NCBI GenBank assembly: GCA_963711595.1
Contig: CAVQER010000006.1
Coordinates: 186,001-250,000, forward strand
DNA from: JAUSIF01 sp963711595
GTDB taxonomy: Bacteria; Pseudomonadota; Alphaproteobacteria; Rhizobiales; Xanthobacteraceae
Length of the DNA stretch: 64,000 nucleotides
Reading direction: 5' to 3'
Position 1 is the stretch's first letter; each line of letters begins with the position of its first letter. The position numbers and the translations under genes are program-made. A model generated the notes under the pieces. That model had not been told where the DNA came from and did not search any database. It was given only the letters and a program-made list of their open reading frames with translations. Positions 52,013 through 61,795 of the stretch are shown in pieces.

Positions 52013-54073
52013 CTACTTGCCCAATTCCATCAGCCCGCGGCGGCGCAGTAAGGGCTCCGGCTTTGCGTCGCGGCCCCGGAACAGGCGGTAAGCCTCGGCC
52101 GGATCGCGCACATAGCCGGCGGAGTAAATGTAGTCGCGCAGGCGCTTCGCCACGTCTGGGTCGAACACGTCCTTGGCCTCCTCGAACGCGTCGAACGCGT
52201 CTGCCGACAGCACCTCCGCCCACATGTACGAGTAGTACCCGGCCGCGTAGCCATCGCCAGCAAACAGATGCGAGAAGTGCGGCAGCCGATGTCGCATGAC
52301 GATGGCGTCCGGCATGTCGATCCTGGCGAGCGACTCCTGTTCAATCTTCGTGATGTCGATCGGCGTGCCCGCAGGTTTGCTGTGCAGGTCGAGGTCAACG
52401 AGCGCCGAGGCCGTGTATTCGACGGTGCCGAAGCCCTGATTGAATTTTGCGCTTTTTAGTACGCGCGCAAGCAACGCGTCCGGCATGCATTCGCCTGTCT
52501 TGTAGTGCATCGCGTGCCGCCGCAGGATTTCCGGTCGCTCCAGCCAGTTCTCGAACAGCTGCGAGGGAAGCTCCACGAAATCCGCGCTCACACTCGTTCC
52601 CGAGAGCAGCGGATATTTCACGTCCGACAACAGCCCGTGCAGCGCGTGCCCAAATTCGTGGAAAAGCGTGCGGGCGTCGTCAAAACTGAGCAGCGACGGG
52701 CCATCCGTGGCCTTGGCGAAATTCATCACGTTGACGATGATCGGCCGAATGTCACCGGCGAGCTTTTCCTGCGAGCGGAAGCCACTCATCCACGCGCCGC
52801 TACGCTTTGAAGGTCGCGCGAAATAGTCGCCGAGAAAAACGCCGACGTGCCGGCCATCCGCACCGGTGACTTCCCACGTCCGCACGTCGGAGTGGTAGAC
52901 GGGCACATCGTTTCGCTCAGTGAATTTGAGGCCGAACAAACGGCTCGCGGTGTCGAACGCGGCCTCGATCATCTTATCGAGTTGCAGGTACGGCTTGATT
53001 TCGCTCTCATCGAGATCGAATTCAGCCTTGCGCCGCTTTTCCGCGTAGTGCCGCCAGTCCCAGGGAGCGGTCTCGAAATTCCCGCCCTCGGACTGAATGA
53101 TCGATTGCAGCGCCTGCTCTTCGTGCTCAGCCTTCGCCCGCGCCGGCGTCCATACTGAGTGCAGCAAATCGAGCGCGTTCTGCGGTGTCTTCGCCATGCT
53201 GTCGTCGAGGCGGAAATCCGCGAAGCTGTCGAAGCCGAGGAGCGCAGCGCGTTCGGCGCGCAGCGCCACCATCTCAGCGGCGACCGCGCGATTGTCCGTC
53301 GCGCCCTGATGCTCGCCGCGGCTGAGCCAGGCGCGCCATGCCGTTTCGCGCAGATCGCGCCGCTTCGAGAACTGCAGGAACGGCTCGATGCTCGACCGCG
53401 ACAGCGTGATCACATGCTTGCCCGCCATTCCGCGTTCTTCGGCGGCTTCCACTGCGGCATTCACGAGGAATTCCGGCAACCCGGCAAGGTCTTCCTTGGT
53501 CTCGAGGACGAGCGTGTACGCTTTTTCGTCCGCGAGAACGTTCTGACTGAACTGCGTGCCGAGCGTCGCCATGCGCTCGTTGATCGCCGCAAATCGCTTC
53601 TTCGCCTCGGGCGCGAGCTGCGCGCCGCTGCGTACAAACCGGGTGTGATATCGATCCAGAACGCGCGCTTCTTCAACGGACAGGCGCAGGCTGCTCTTCT
53701 GGTGGTGCAGCTGTTCGATGCGATCAAACAGTTTCGCATTCAGATAGATCTCGTTCCAATGCCGCGCCATCACCGGCGCGATCTCGCGTTCGATCTTCTG
53801 CAGCGCGTCGTTCGTGTGCGCTCCGGTGAGATTGTAGAACACGCCCGCCACGTCGCGCAGCTTGCGGCCGGACAGCTCCATCGCATCGATCGTGTTGGCG
53901 AAGGTGGGCGCTTCCTTCGCGTCGGCAATCGCAAGGACCTCGGAGCGATGCTCGGCGATGGCCTCCTCGAACGCCGGCGAAAAATGCCCGGGCTCTACCC
54001 GCTCGAACGGCGGCATCTGAAACGGAGTGGACCAGGATTCGACGAGAGGATTCAGCGACTGCTTCGACGCCAT
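52013..54073 (-). CDS. M3-family oligopeptidase (Dcp/OpdA-like)
   Basis: A 686-residue zinc metallopeptidase. The active site FHEFGHALHGLL (HExxH) is near residue 470, with the third ligand Glu in the following helix. N-terminal helical domain as in M3 enzymes. No signal peptide, so it is cytoplasmic, degrading short peptides. The ATG is placed directly after the uvrD stop (TGAATG), a likely translational coupling. Confidence 0.92.
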   Translation of the reverse strand: MASKQSLNPLVESWSTPFQMPPFERVEPGHFSPAFEEAIAEHRSEVLAIADAKEAPTFANTIDAMELSGRKLRDVAGVFYNLTGAHTNDALQKIEREIAPVMARHWNEIYLNAKLFDRIEQLHHQKSSLRLSVEEARVLDRYHTRFVRSGAQLAPEAKKRFAAINERMATLGTQFSQNVLADEKAYTLVLETKEDLAGLPEFLVNAAVEAAEERGMAGKHVITLSRSSIEPFLQFSKRRDLRETAWRAWLSRGEHQGATDNRAVAAEMVALRAERAALLGFDSFADFRLDDSMAKTPQNALDLLHSVWTPARAKAEHEEQALQSIIQSEGGNFETAPWDWRHYAEKRRKAEFDLDESEIKPYLQLDKMIEAAFDTASRLFGLKFTERNDVPVYHSDVRTWEVTGADGRHVGVFLGDYFARPSKRSGAWMSGFRSQEKLAGDIRPIIVNVMNFAKATDGPSLLSFDDARTLFHEFGHALHGLLSDVKYPLLSGTSVSADFVELPSQLFENWLERPEILRRHAMHYKTGECMPDALLARVLKSAKFNQGFGTVEYTASALVDLDLHSKPAGTPIDITKIEQESLARIDMPDAIVMRHRLPHFSHLFAGDGYAAGYYSYMWAEVLSADAFDAFEEAKDVFDPDVAKRLRDYIYSAGYVRDPAEAYRLFRGRDAKPEPLLRRRGLMELGK

Positions 54074-56413
54074 TCACGCAACCCTTTCCACGAAACTCGC
54101 AACCACGCGCTTCTCGCCGGCCTTCTCGAAGCTGACCGTGAGCTTGTCGCCGTCGATCTCGCGCACCTTGCCGTAGCCGAACTTTTGGTGAAACACGCGC
54201 TCGCCGAGAGCGAAATTCGCGGGTCCCGTTGAGCGGCGCACCGCACTGCCTTCGATCGTCACGGGGGTCTTCACGAACCGGCCGCGCTCGCCGTTGCCGT
54301 TGCGCGCACCAGCGCGCGCCTGCGCGCGCCGCCATCCAGGCGTGTCGTAACGCGATGCGAACGGCTCGGCCCGGTCGAAACGAGACCGCGGCTCGGCAAA
54401 GCCGCTCGTCGCCTCGGTCACATCCACGTGCCCTTCCGGCAGTTCATCGAGAAAGCGGCTTGCCACAGTCGAATTCCAGAGTCCGTGGATGCGGCGGTTG
54501 ATCGCGAAATAGATGCGCGCGTTCCTGCGCGCGCGCGTCAGTCCGACGTGCGCAAGGCGTCGCTCTTCTTCCAGTCCGGCGCGGCCCTGCTCATCGAGCG
54601 AGCGCTGATTGGGAAACAGGCCCTCCTCCCAGCCCGGCAGGTAGACCGTGTCGAACTCGAGGCCCTTCGCGGCGTGGAGGGTCATCAGGTTGACCTTGTC
54701 CTGGCCCTCGCCGCCTTCCACGTCCATCACGAGCGCTACGTGTTCGAGAAACCCGCGCATGTTCTCGAAGCCTTCCATCGAGCGCACGAGCTCCTTGAGG
54801 TTTTCCAACCGGCCAGCGGAATCCGCAGAGCGGTCGTTCTGCCACATCAGCGTATAGCCGGACTCGTCGAGCACGATCTCGGCGAGTTCCGTGTGCGAAA
54901 TGTGATCGAGCTGCGCCTGCCAGCGCTCGAACGCGATCACGAGATCCCGCAACGCGCCGCGCGGCTTCGGCTTCAACTCCTCGGTTGCAACGAGCGCCCG
55001 CGCCGACTCGAACAGCGACGCGCCGTGCGCGCGGCCGTAGTCGTGCAGAAGCTGAATCGTGGCATCACCGAGACCCCGCTTCGGTACGTTGATGATGCGC
55101 TCGAAGGCGAGGTCGTCGGTTGTCGAACACACGGTCCGGAAATACGCGAGCGCGTCGCGGATTTCCTGCCGTTCATAAAATCGTGGGCCGCCGATCACGC
55201 GATACGGGAGGCCCAGCGTGACGAAGCGGTCTTCGAACTCCCGCATCTGGAACGACGCCCGTACGAGGATTGCGATTTCGGAAAGCTTGTGCCCCGAGCG
55301 GCCCTCGGATTCGATTTCCGCGCCGATCGAGCGCGCTTCTTCCTGCGAATCCCAAGCACCGGTGACCGTGACCTTCTCGCCGAGCACGTCCTCCGTGCGT
55401 AGTGTCTTGCCAAGCCTCCCCTGGTTGTGCGCGATCAGCTGCGACGCCGCGGCCAGGATGTGACCCGTCGAGCGATAGTTGCGCTCGAGCCGAACAACTT
55501 TCGCGCCGGGAAAGTCCTGTTCGAAGCGGAGGATGTTGTCGACCTCCGCTCCACGCCAGCCGTAAATCGACTGATCATCGTCGCCGACGCAGCAGATGTT
55601 CTTCGAACCCTGCGCGAGCAGCCGCAGCCACAGATACTGTGCGACGTTCGTGTCCTGGTACTCGTCGACCAGCATGTAGCGGAAGCGCTGCTGATAGCGC
55701 GCAAGCACTTCCGCGTGGCCGCGGAAGATCCGAAGGTTCTCGAGCAACAGATCGCCGAAATCGGCGGCGTTGAGCGTCTTGAGCCGCTGCTGGTACGCGG
55801 CGTAGAGCGCCTTGCCTCGCCCGTCGGCGAAATTCATGGCCTCACCCGCCGAGACATCCGCCGGCGCGAGCCCCCGGTTCTTCCAATTGTCGATCACGGA
55901 AGCAAACAATCGCGCGGGCCAGCGCTTCTCGTCGATGTCCGCCGCCTGGATCACCTGCTTCATGAGGCGGATCTGGTCGTCGGTATCGAGGATGGTGAAA
56001 TCCGACTTCAATTCCACGAGCTCCGCGTGACGGCGCAGGATCTTGGCGCCGATCGAATGGAAGGTGCCGAGCCAAGGCATTCCTTCCACTGCCTCGCCAA
56101 CCATGGCGCTGACGCGGTCCTTCATCTGGCGCGCGGCCTTGTTGGTGAAAGTGACGGCCAGGATGTCACCCGGTCGCGCCCGCCCGGTCGCGAGGATGTG
56201 GGCGATACGTGTGGTCAAAACCCGCGTCTTGCCGGTCCCAGCGCCCGCAAGCACGAGCACGGGCCCATCGAGCGTTTCGACCGCCTCGATCTGCTCCGGG
56301 TTCAGGCCCTCGACATAGTCGGGTGCAAGCGACGCCCGCGCGCGCGCGGCAATGCCACCCGGGCGGGGCACGGGCGCGGCGAAGTCATCGTCCTGTTCGA
56401 GCGGATCGGCCAC
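54074..56413 (-). CDS. UvrD/PcrA-type ATP-dependent DNA helicase
   Basis: A superfamily 1 helicase of about 779 residues. Motif Q/I: LNPEQIEAVETLDGPVLVLAGAGTGKTRVLTTRIAHIL; motif II VDEYQDTN; motif III GDDDQSIYGWRGA; motif IV VRLERNYRST; motif V VNLMTLHAAKGLEFDTVY; motif VI EERRLAHVGLTRAR. It unwinds DNA in excision and mismatch repair and clears proteins from DNA. A GTG start is chosen; another GTG 13 codons upstream is equally possible because neither has a strong ribosome site. Confidence 0.93.
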   Translation of the reverse strand: MADPLEQDDDFAAPVPRPGGIAARARASLAPDYVEGLNPEQIEAVETLDGPVLVLAGAGTGKTRVLTTRIAHILATGRARPGDILAVTFTNKAARQMKDRVSAMVGEAVEGMPWLGTFHSIGAKILRRHAELVELKSDFTILDTDDQIRLMKQVIQAADIDEKRWPARLFASVIDNWKNRGLAPADVSAGEAMNFADGRGKALYAAYQQRLKTLNAADFGDLLLENLRIFRGHAEVLARYQQRFRYMLVDEYQDTNVAQYLWLRLLAQGSKNICCVGDDDQSIYGWRGAEVDNILRFEQDFPGAKVVRLERNYRSTGHILAAASQLIAHNQGRLGKTLRTEDVLGEKVTVTGAWDSQEEARSIGAEIESEGRSGHKLSEIAILVRASFQMREFEDRFVTLGLPYRVIGGPRFYERQEIRDALAYFRTVCSTTDDLAFERIINVPKRGLGDATIQLLHDYGRAHGASLFESARALVATEELKPKPRGALRDLVIAFERWQAQLDHISHTELAEIVLDESGYTLMWQNDRSADSAGRLENLKELVRSMEGFENMRGFLEHVALVMDVEGGEGQDKVNLMTLHAAKGLEFDTVYLPGWEEGLFPNQRSLDEQGRAGLEEERRLAHVGLTRARRNARIYFAINRRIHGLWNSTVASRFLDELPEGHVDVTEATSGFAEPRSRFDRAEPFASRYDTPGWRRAQARAGARNGNGERGRFVKTPVTIEGSAVRRSTGPANFALGERVFHQKFGYGKVREIDGDKLTVSFEKAGEKRVVASFVERVA

Positions 56414-56541
56414 TGAGCACTTTCGCGAATCTGTGTGAGAACAAAATGGCACCGCCTGCGGGCTTTTGCGAGGGGCGGATAGCCGTTGAACCCGGGTTCG
56501 CGCGCTGCGCTCACCCGGGGAACGCGATATAGAACGAAACC

Positions 56542-58371
56542 ATGTTCGAAGCGAAGTTCCAGTCGTTTGAGGAGCGCGCGGATCCCACCAAGGGCGCCGA
56601 GCGGGTCGCGAGGCTCCGCACGGAGCTCGCCAAGCGAAAGCTCGATGGGTTCGTTGTCACGACCGCGGACCAGCACCAGAACGAATACGTCCCTGCCTGC
56701 GAGGAACGGCTCGCCTGGCTGACGGGCTTCAGCGGTTCGCTCGGTACCGCCGTGATACTCAAGGACAAGGCCGCGCTTTTTGTGGACGGCCGCTACACAT
56801 TGCAGGCGAAGGAGCAGACCGACCCGAAGGTCTTCGGGATCGAGCATCTGGCCGAGCGCCCGCCGCATGACTGGATCGCCGATAACCTGCCGAAGGGTGC
56901 AGCGCTCGGCTACGACCCCTGGCGGACGACGCTGGAAGGCGTTGAGCGGCTGTCGAAAGCGTGTGAACGCGCCGGCGCGAAGCTGGTCGCAGTGGACGAC
57001 AATCCGATTGATGCCATCTGGACGGACCGGCCTGCGGCGCCCTTCGCGCCGGTCCGGTTGCACGACCTGAAGTTCGCTGGCGACCCCGCCACGCAAAAAC
57101 TCACGCGCATCCGCGAAGAACTCGCGAAGGCGAAGGTCGACGCGACGCTCCTGTCCGATCCGACCTCCATCGCCTGGACCTTCAACATCCGCGGCGGCGA
57201 CGTCGCGCACGTGCCGGTTTCCCTCGCCTGGGCGCTGGTGCCGCACGACGGTGTTCCTTCGCTCTTCATCGACGGTCGCAAGCTTTCCAACGCCGTGCGT
57301 GATGCCCTCGCCGGCGTCGTCGACATCCGTGAGCCCGGCGACCTCGAAGCAGCGTTGGCAAAATCGGCCAAGGGAAAGACGATCCGCCTCGATCAGGCGA
57401 CGGCCCCGCAAGCGTTGGCGAGTTCGGTTGAATCGGCCGGCGGCAAGGTTTCCAAGGGTGCCGATCCGATCACACGCATGAAGGCGATCAAGAACGCCGC
57501 CGAGATCGCCGGCGCCCGCGCGGCGCACTTGCGCGACGGCGCAGCACTCGTCCGTTTCCTCGCCTGGTTCGATCGCGAGGCGCCGAAGGGAAAGCTCACC
57601 GAGATCGATGCGGTCGCGGCGCTCGAGTCGTTCCGCCGTGAAACGGGCAAGCTGAAGGACGTCGCGTTCGCCACGATCGCGGGCGCGGGTCCGAATGGCG
57701 CGATCGTGCACTACCGGGTCACGCAGAAAACCAATCGCAAGATTTCGCCGAGCGAACCGTTCCTCATCGATTCCGGCGCGCAGTACGAGGACGGAACGAC
57801 GGACGTCACACGCACGATCGCCGTCGGCCAGCCCAGTGACGAAATGCGACAGCGCTTCACGCTCGTGCTGAAGGGCCATATCGCGATCGCGCAGAGCGTC
57901 TTCCCCGATGCGAGTACGGGGGCGCAGATCGATCCGTTCGCGCGCCGCGCACTCTGGGCTTCGGGTCTCGATTTCGACCACGGCACCGGCCACGGCGTCG
58001 GGAGCTACCTCTCCGTGCACGAAGGCCCTGCCCGACTGTCGAAGCTCGGCACCGCGCCTCTCGCTGCCGGCATGATCCTGTCGAATGAACCCGGCTACTA
58101 CAAAACCGGCGCCTACGGCATCCGCATCGAAAACCTTGTGCTCATCGTGCCGGCCTCCGCTCCGCCGGGCGCGGAGAAAAAATTGCTCGCATTCGAATCG
58201 CTGACGCTCGCGCCCATCGATCGGCGTCTGATCGAGCCGGCACTGCTGAACCGCGACGAACGTGAATGGGTCGACACGTATCACGCGCAGGTCCGCAAAC
58301 GCCTGCAGCCGGACCTCGATGCCGACAGCGTGAAGTGGCTCGACGCGGCGACGGCGCCTCTCGGCAAATAG
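56542..58371 (+). CDS. Xaa-Pro aminopeptidase (M24B, APP1-like)
   Basis: A 609-residue aminopeptidase P with two creatinase-N domains (residues 1-300) and the pita-bread catalytic domain. Metal and His sites are in FLIDSGAQYEDGTTDVTRT, FDHGTGHGVGSYLSVHEGPA, GMILSNEPGYYKTGAYGIRIE and FESLTLAPI. It removes N-terminal residues before proline. Length matches the long cytosolic (APP1) form. It is divergent from the uvrD gene, with about 130 bases between. Confidence 0.93.
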   Translation: MFEAKFQSFEERADPTKGAERVARLRTELAKRKLDGFVVTTADQHQNEYVPACEERLAWLTGFSGSLGTAVILKDKAALFVDGRYTLQAKEQTDPKVFGIEHLAERPPHDWIADNLPKGAALGYDPWRTTLEGVERLSKACERAGAKLVAVDDNPIDAIWTDRPAAPFAPVRLHDLKFAGDPATQKLTRIREELAKAKVDATLLSDPTSIAWTFNIRGGDVAHVPVSLAWALVPHDGVPSLFIDGRKLSNAVRDALAGVVDIREPGDLEAALAKSAKGKTIRLDQATAPQALASSVESAGGKVSKGADPITRMKAIKNAAEIAGARAAHLRDGAALVRFLAWFDREAPKGKLTEIDAVAALESFRRETGKLKDVAFATIAGAGPNGAIVHYRVTQKTNRKISPSEPFLIDSGAQYEDGTTDVTRTIAVGQPSDEMRQRFTLVLKGHIAIAQSVFPDASTGAQIDPFARRALWASGLDFDHGTGHGVGSYLSVHEGPARLSKLGTAPLAAGMILSNEPGYYKTGAYGIRIENLVLIVPASAPPGAEKKLLAFESLTLAPIDRRLIEPALLNRDEREWVDTYHAQVRKRLQPDLDADSVKWLDAATAPLGK

Positions 58372-58466
58372 CGGACAATTTCTGTAATTCGCGTCTATTG
58401 ACGAATTTTGCCTGTTAAGGGACTCTGCCGAAATGACGGGCCTAAAAGGGCCCAGGAGCCAATTCC

Positions 58467-59540
58467 ATGGGTTGCTGTGACGCCGAACACGCCGCTCCGG
58501 TACCGGAGGGGCTAACCAGCTCTAATCTCGCGCCGCCTGATTTGAACCGCCGCACCGTGCTCGGCGGGGTCGCCGCAGTCGCAGGCCTCCTCTCTACCGC
58601 TGGCCCATCCGGCGCGCAGCAGAAAGAGCTGAAGAAGATCAAGCTCGCCTTCTGCAGCCAGATCCTTTGCATCATTCCGTACGAGGTCGCGCGCGCACAC
58701 GGGCATTGGCGCAATCAGGGTCTCGACGTCGAACTCGTTTACGCGCGCGGCGGCGGCGCCGCGATGCAGGCGCTCGTCGGCGGGGCCGTAGAATATGCAG
58801 CGACCGCGCTTGATGTGGCGATCCAGGCGTATGCCAAAGGAGCTGAGATCCGCCGCTTCGCGACGACCGGCCGCCTCCCCTTGTTCGCACTGGTCACCGG
58901 CCCGAAGACCGCCGACAAAATCCAGAACATAAAAGATCTCGAAGGCAAGACCGTCGGCGTTTCCGGTCTTGGCAATGCAGACCACGCAATCCTCCTGTTC
59001 CTGCTCAAGCAGGCAGGTGCCGACAGCTCGAAGGTGCAATACGCGACGCTCGGCGTGAACATTCTCGAAGCGTTGCGTCAGGGCCAGGTTGACGCCGGCC
59101 TCGTGCAGGAACCGGCCCTCAGCATTCTCACGAAGGACGGCGCACGCACTCTCGTCAACGCGATGGATCTCAAGGACGCCCAGAAATATCTCGGCGGACC
59201 CTACGAGTTCATGGGGGTGGCCGTGCGCTCGAAAGAGATCGAGGCGCGCAAGCCGGAGATGCTCCAACTCGCGCAGGGCCTCGACGACGCGCTCAAGGCA
59301 CTGCCGAAAATGAAACCGCAAGAGCTCGTGGATTCGCTGCCGAAGGAATTGCTCGCCGGAGCCGATGTCGGTCAGCTGCGCGACGTGCTCGCCCGCTACA
59401 CCGAGTCCCTTTATCCGGACCGGGTGACCATCGACGTCAACGCGTCGAAGCGCGTGGCGGATTCGCTGGTCGTCGCCGGCCTCGTCAAGCCCGACGCGGA
59501 TGTGACCGGTCTGCACGACACCTCGATCGTGAAAGGCTGA
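58467..59540 (+). CDS. ABC transporter substrate-binding protein (SsuA/TauA/NMT1-type)
   Basis: A 357-residue binding protein with a twin-arginine signal (NRRTVLGGVAAVAGLLST) at about residue 28, and Cys residues both near the N-terminus (MGCCDAEHA) and just after the signal (FCSQILCIIPYEVARAHGHW). The core GLDVELVYARGGGAAMQALVGGAVEYAATA is typical of SsuA/NMT1-like proteins that bind sulfonates, taurine, thiamine precursors or nitrate. Tat export suggests a folded or cofactor-bound substrate protein. First gene of a transporter cassette. Confidence 0.85.
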   Translation: MGCCDAEHAAPVPEGLTSSNLAPPDLNRRTVLGGVAAVAGLLSTAGPSGAQQKELKKIKLAFCSQILCIIPYEVARAHGHWRNQGLDVELVYARGGGAAMQALVGGAVEYAATALDVAIQAYAKGAEIRRFATTGRLPLFALVTGPKTADKIQNIKDLEGKTVGVSGLGNADHAILLFLLKQAGADSSKVQYATLGVNILEALRQGQVDAGLVQEPALSILTKDGARTLVNAMDLKDAQKYLGGPYEFMGVAVRSKEIEARKPEMLQLAQGLDDALKALPKMKPQELVDSLPKELLAGADVGQLRDVLARYTESLYPDRVTIDVNASKRVADSLVVAGLVKPDADVTGLHDTSIVKG

Positions 59541-59544
59541 CACC

Positions 59545-60312
59545 CTGCGCGTTTCCGATATTTCACTCGCCTACGGCGGGGGCGTCCCCGTTTTGGAGGG
59601 CGCGAGCCTCGAGGTCGGCGCCGGCCAGTTCGTGAGCCTCGTCGGCCCCTCCGGCTCGGGCAAGTCGAGCCTATTGCGCGTCGTCATTGGCTTGCAGCAG
59701 CCGCTGTCCGGCAAGGTCGAATCCGAATTCGTCGCTTCCGACATCGGCATTCTGTTCCAGGATGACGCCCTGCTGCCGTGGCGTACTGCCCGCGACAACG
59801 TCGCGCTCGGTCTCGGCTTTCGCGGCATGGATCGCCGTCGCGCGCTCGAAGCCGCGGACGAGTGGCTCGATCGCTTCGGCCTTGCCGGATTTGGCGGCCG
59901 CTATCCCCGCCACTTGAGCGGAGGCCAGCGCAAACGCGTCGCGATCGCGCAGGCGCTGGCGCTGAAGCCGAAACTGCTGCTCATGGATGAGCCGTTTGCC
60001 TCGCTCGACGCGATCGTGCGCGCACGCATTTCCCAGGAAGTGGTCGAGCTCGTCGAACGGGAAAAGATCGGCGTTCTGCTGGTGACCCACGATCTGGAAG
60101 AGGCCATTGCGCTCTCCGACGTCGTCTATCTGCTCGCGCAGGGCCCCCGCGCCCGCGTCACCCAGCGCTATCCCGTTCCGATCCCGCGTCCGCGCGATCT
60201 CGTGCGCGCCAAGACACATCCGGCTTTCGCGCCGCTTCTGGAAAAGCTTTGGGACGACCTCTCTCGCGAGGTCGACATGAGCGCGAGCGCCGAAAAGGCG
60301 GAAGCGGCATGA
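59545..60312 (+). CDS. SsuB/TauB-like ABC transporter ATPase
   Basis: A 255-residue ATPase: Walker A VGPSGSGKSSLLRVV, signature HLSGGQRKRVAIAQALAL, Walker B LLLMDEPFASLDAIV, switch VTHDLEEAIALS. No ATG or GTG is available in frame after the upstream stop. A CTG at 59545 with AAAGG eight bases before it restores the first beta strand of the fold; a TTG at 59593 is the alternative and would remove it. Spaced four bases after the binding protein stop. Confidence 0.82.
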   Translation: MRVSDISLAYGGGVPVLEGASLEVGAGQFVSLVGPSGSGKSSLLRVVIGLQQPLSGKVESEFVASDIGILFQDDALLPWRTARDNVALGLGFRGMDRRRALEAADEWLDRFGLAGFGGRYPRHLSGGQRKRVAIAQALALKPKLLLMDEPFASLDAIVRARISQEVVELVEREKIGVLLVTHDLEEAIALSDVVYLLAQGPRARVTQRYPVPIPRPRDLVRAKTHPAFAPLLEKLWDDLSREVDMSASAEKAEAA

Positions 60313-61064
60313 TCCGGGATCCGAGATTGGCCTGGTTGCGCCAGCTCATGGCCTTAGGCGTGCTGCTCGCCCTCTGGCAGGCTGCGGGCAACGCGGGCAT
60401 GCTCAACCCGCTTTACATGCCGACCCCACTGCAGATTTGGGGGGCACTCGTCGAACTGTTCGCGGACGGGCGCATCTGGCCGCATATCGAGGCGACGTTC
60501 ACCGCCGCGCTTGCCGGATTGGCTCTTGGCATCGTCGTCGGAATTGTGCTCGGCGTGATCGCCGCCCTCGCCCGCCCTGTGGCGGAACTGCTCGAGCCCG
60601 TGATGCTGCTCCTGAACGCCATTCCGCGCGTGATCCTCGCGCCCTTGTTCGTGATCTGGCTCGGAATCGGGATTGCCTCCAAGGTGGCGCTCGCCTTCAT
60701 CCTCGTCGCGGTCGTGATCTTCTTCACGGTGTTCACCGGCATCCGCCAGGTCGATCGCAAGCTCGTCGAGCGCATCGTGACGCTCGGCGGCGGCCGCTGG
60801 GACCTTCTGCGCCACGTCTACCTGCCATCCGTCGCCGCCTGGGTGCTGGGAAACCTGAAGGTCGCCGTCGGTTTCGCATTCACGGGCGCCGTGGTCGGCG
60901 AGTTCGTCGCTGCAAGCCGGGGCCTCGGCTATCTCCTCTCCTTCGCGCAGAGCACCTACAACGCCTCGCTCATGCTCGCGATCGTGCTGTTGATCATGGC
61001 GGTGGTGCTGGTGATCTTTGCGCTCGCCGGGCGTCTCGAGAAACGCCTTCTCCGCTGGAACTAG
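60309..61064 (+). CDS. SsuC/TauC-like ABC transporter permease
   Basis: A 251-residue membrane protein with about six helices and the BPD_transp_1 motif region (AIPRVILAPLFVIWLGIG). It shares the ATPase stop by overlap (ATGA). Completes a three-gene importer. A long palindromic repeat lies immediately downstream. Confidence 0.9.
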   Translation: MIRDPRLAWLRQLMALGVLLALWQAAGNAGMLNPLYMPTPLQIWGALVELFADGRIWPHIEATFTAALAGLALGIVVGIVLGVIAALARPVAELLEPVMLLLNAIPRVILAPLFVIWLGIGIASKVALAFILVAVVIFFTVFTGIRQVDRKLVERIVTLGGGRWDLLRHVYLPSVAAWVLGNLKVAVGFAFTGAVVGEFVAASRGLGYLLSFAQSTYNASLMLAIVLLIMAVVLVIFALAGRLEKRLLRWN

Positions 61065-61107
61065 AGCTCATGCGGAGTCAAAGCATCTGCCAACGGACAA
61101 TTCTCCC

Positions 61108-61261
61108 GTTCGTCCCCGCACAAGCGGGGACCCGGACGGAGTCAGCACTGGATTCCCGCTTTCGCCGACGAGCCCGGTTCAGGGCGAGTGTCCGGCGCGG
61201 CGATGTTAGGTGGCCGCGCTGGCCGCTCGCTCTCGCTCGCCAGCCCGGCGGGAATGAGCGG
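61108..61261. repeat. composite palindromic repeat, family A (long form, copy 2)
   Basis: Same layout as 6463-6612, including the internal module CGACGAGCCCGGTT...GGCCGCGCTGGCCGCTCGC. The first hairpin is CCCCGCACAAGCGGGG. Placed between the permease and the scaffold-like gene of the same transcription unit. Confidence 0.88.
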
Positions 61262-61272
61262 AGAGGCAGGAA

Positions 61273-61749
61273 ATGACCGCGACCTGCCGTGAAGCTTGTT
61301 GCAGCGCGACGCCGCGATTCACCGTGGCGGACCTGTTCGAGCGGGGCTACCGGCGTAATCGCGAGACACCGCTGCCGGTGCAAGGATATGCCGTCGCGGA
61401 CGCCGAAGGCAACTCCGCGCGCTTCAGCATAGCCATCTCCGACGGCAAGCTTGCCGGCACGCGCTTCCAGGCAACCGCCTGCACCACGTTGATTGCCTAT
61501 TGCGAAGCGATCACCGAGCTGCTCGCGGGATTCTCCGCCGAGATGGCTGGCCAGCTCTCTTCCAGGGATCTGGTTGACGCGCTTCCGGGCGTTCCGGCGC
61601 TCAAACAGGATCGCGCGGTGCTCGCCGTTGCCGCCTTCCGCTCGGCACTTCAGGCGTTGCACACAGAAAACGGCGAGTCTGGCCTTTCCGTTCATCCCCG
61701 CGAAAGCGGGGACCCAGCGCGGACTGGATTCCCGCTTTCGCGGGAATGA
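61273..61749 (+). CDS. NifU/IscU-like iron-sulfur scaffold-type protein
   Basis: A 158-residue protein. Residues 10-138 resemble the NifU/IscU N-terminal domain: VADLFERGYRRNRETP, then GTRFQATACTTLIAYCEAITELLAGF, which carries two Cys in the place of the scaffold Cys motif. The N-terminus has CREACC. The final residues (VHPRESGDPARTGFPLSRE) are encoded by a family A palindromic repeat, so the true protein probably ended shortly before. Its place between a transporter and a DsrE-like gene points to sulfur or iron-sulfur chemistry. Confidence 0.7.
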   Translation: MTATCREACCSATPRFTVADLFERGYRRNRETPLPVQGYAVADAEGNSARFSIAISDGKLAGTRFQATACTTLIAYCEAITELLAGFSAEMAGQLSSRDLVDALPGVPALKQDRAVLAVAAFRSALQALHTENGESGLSVHPRESGDPARTGFPLSRE

Positions 61750-61753
61750 GCGG
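61690..61753. repeat. palindromic repeat, family A (short form, inside a gene end)
   Basis: GTTCATCCCCGCGAAAGCGGGG...GATTCCCGCTTTCGCGGGAATGAGCGG. It overlaps the last 20 codons and stop of the scaffold-like gene; the stop TGA is inside the repeat. Confidence 0.88.
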
Positions 61754-61795
61754 ACCGGGCATTTTACCCACGAGAACAGCTATGCGGAGCACACA

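Noticed and set aside
56302..58284. 660-codon open frame on the minus strand across aminopeptidase P
   Set aside because: Antisense to a fully recognisable M24 enzyme; Arg/Gly-rich composition typical of complementary frames in high-GC DNA.
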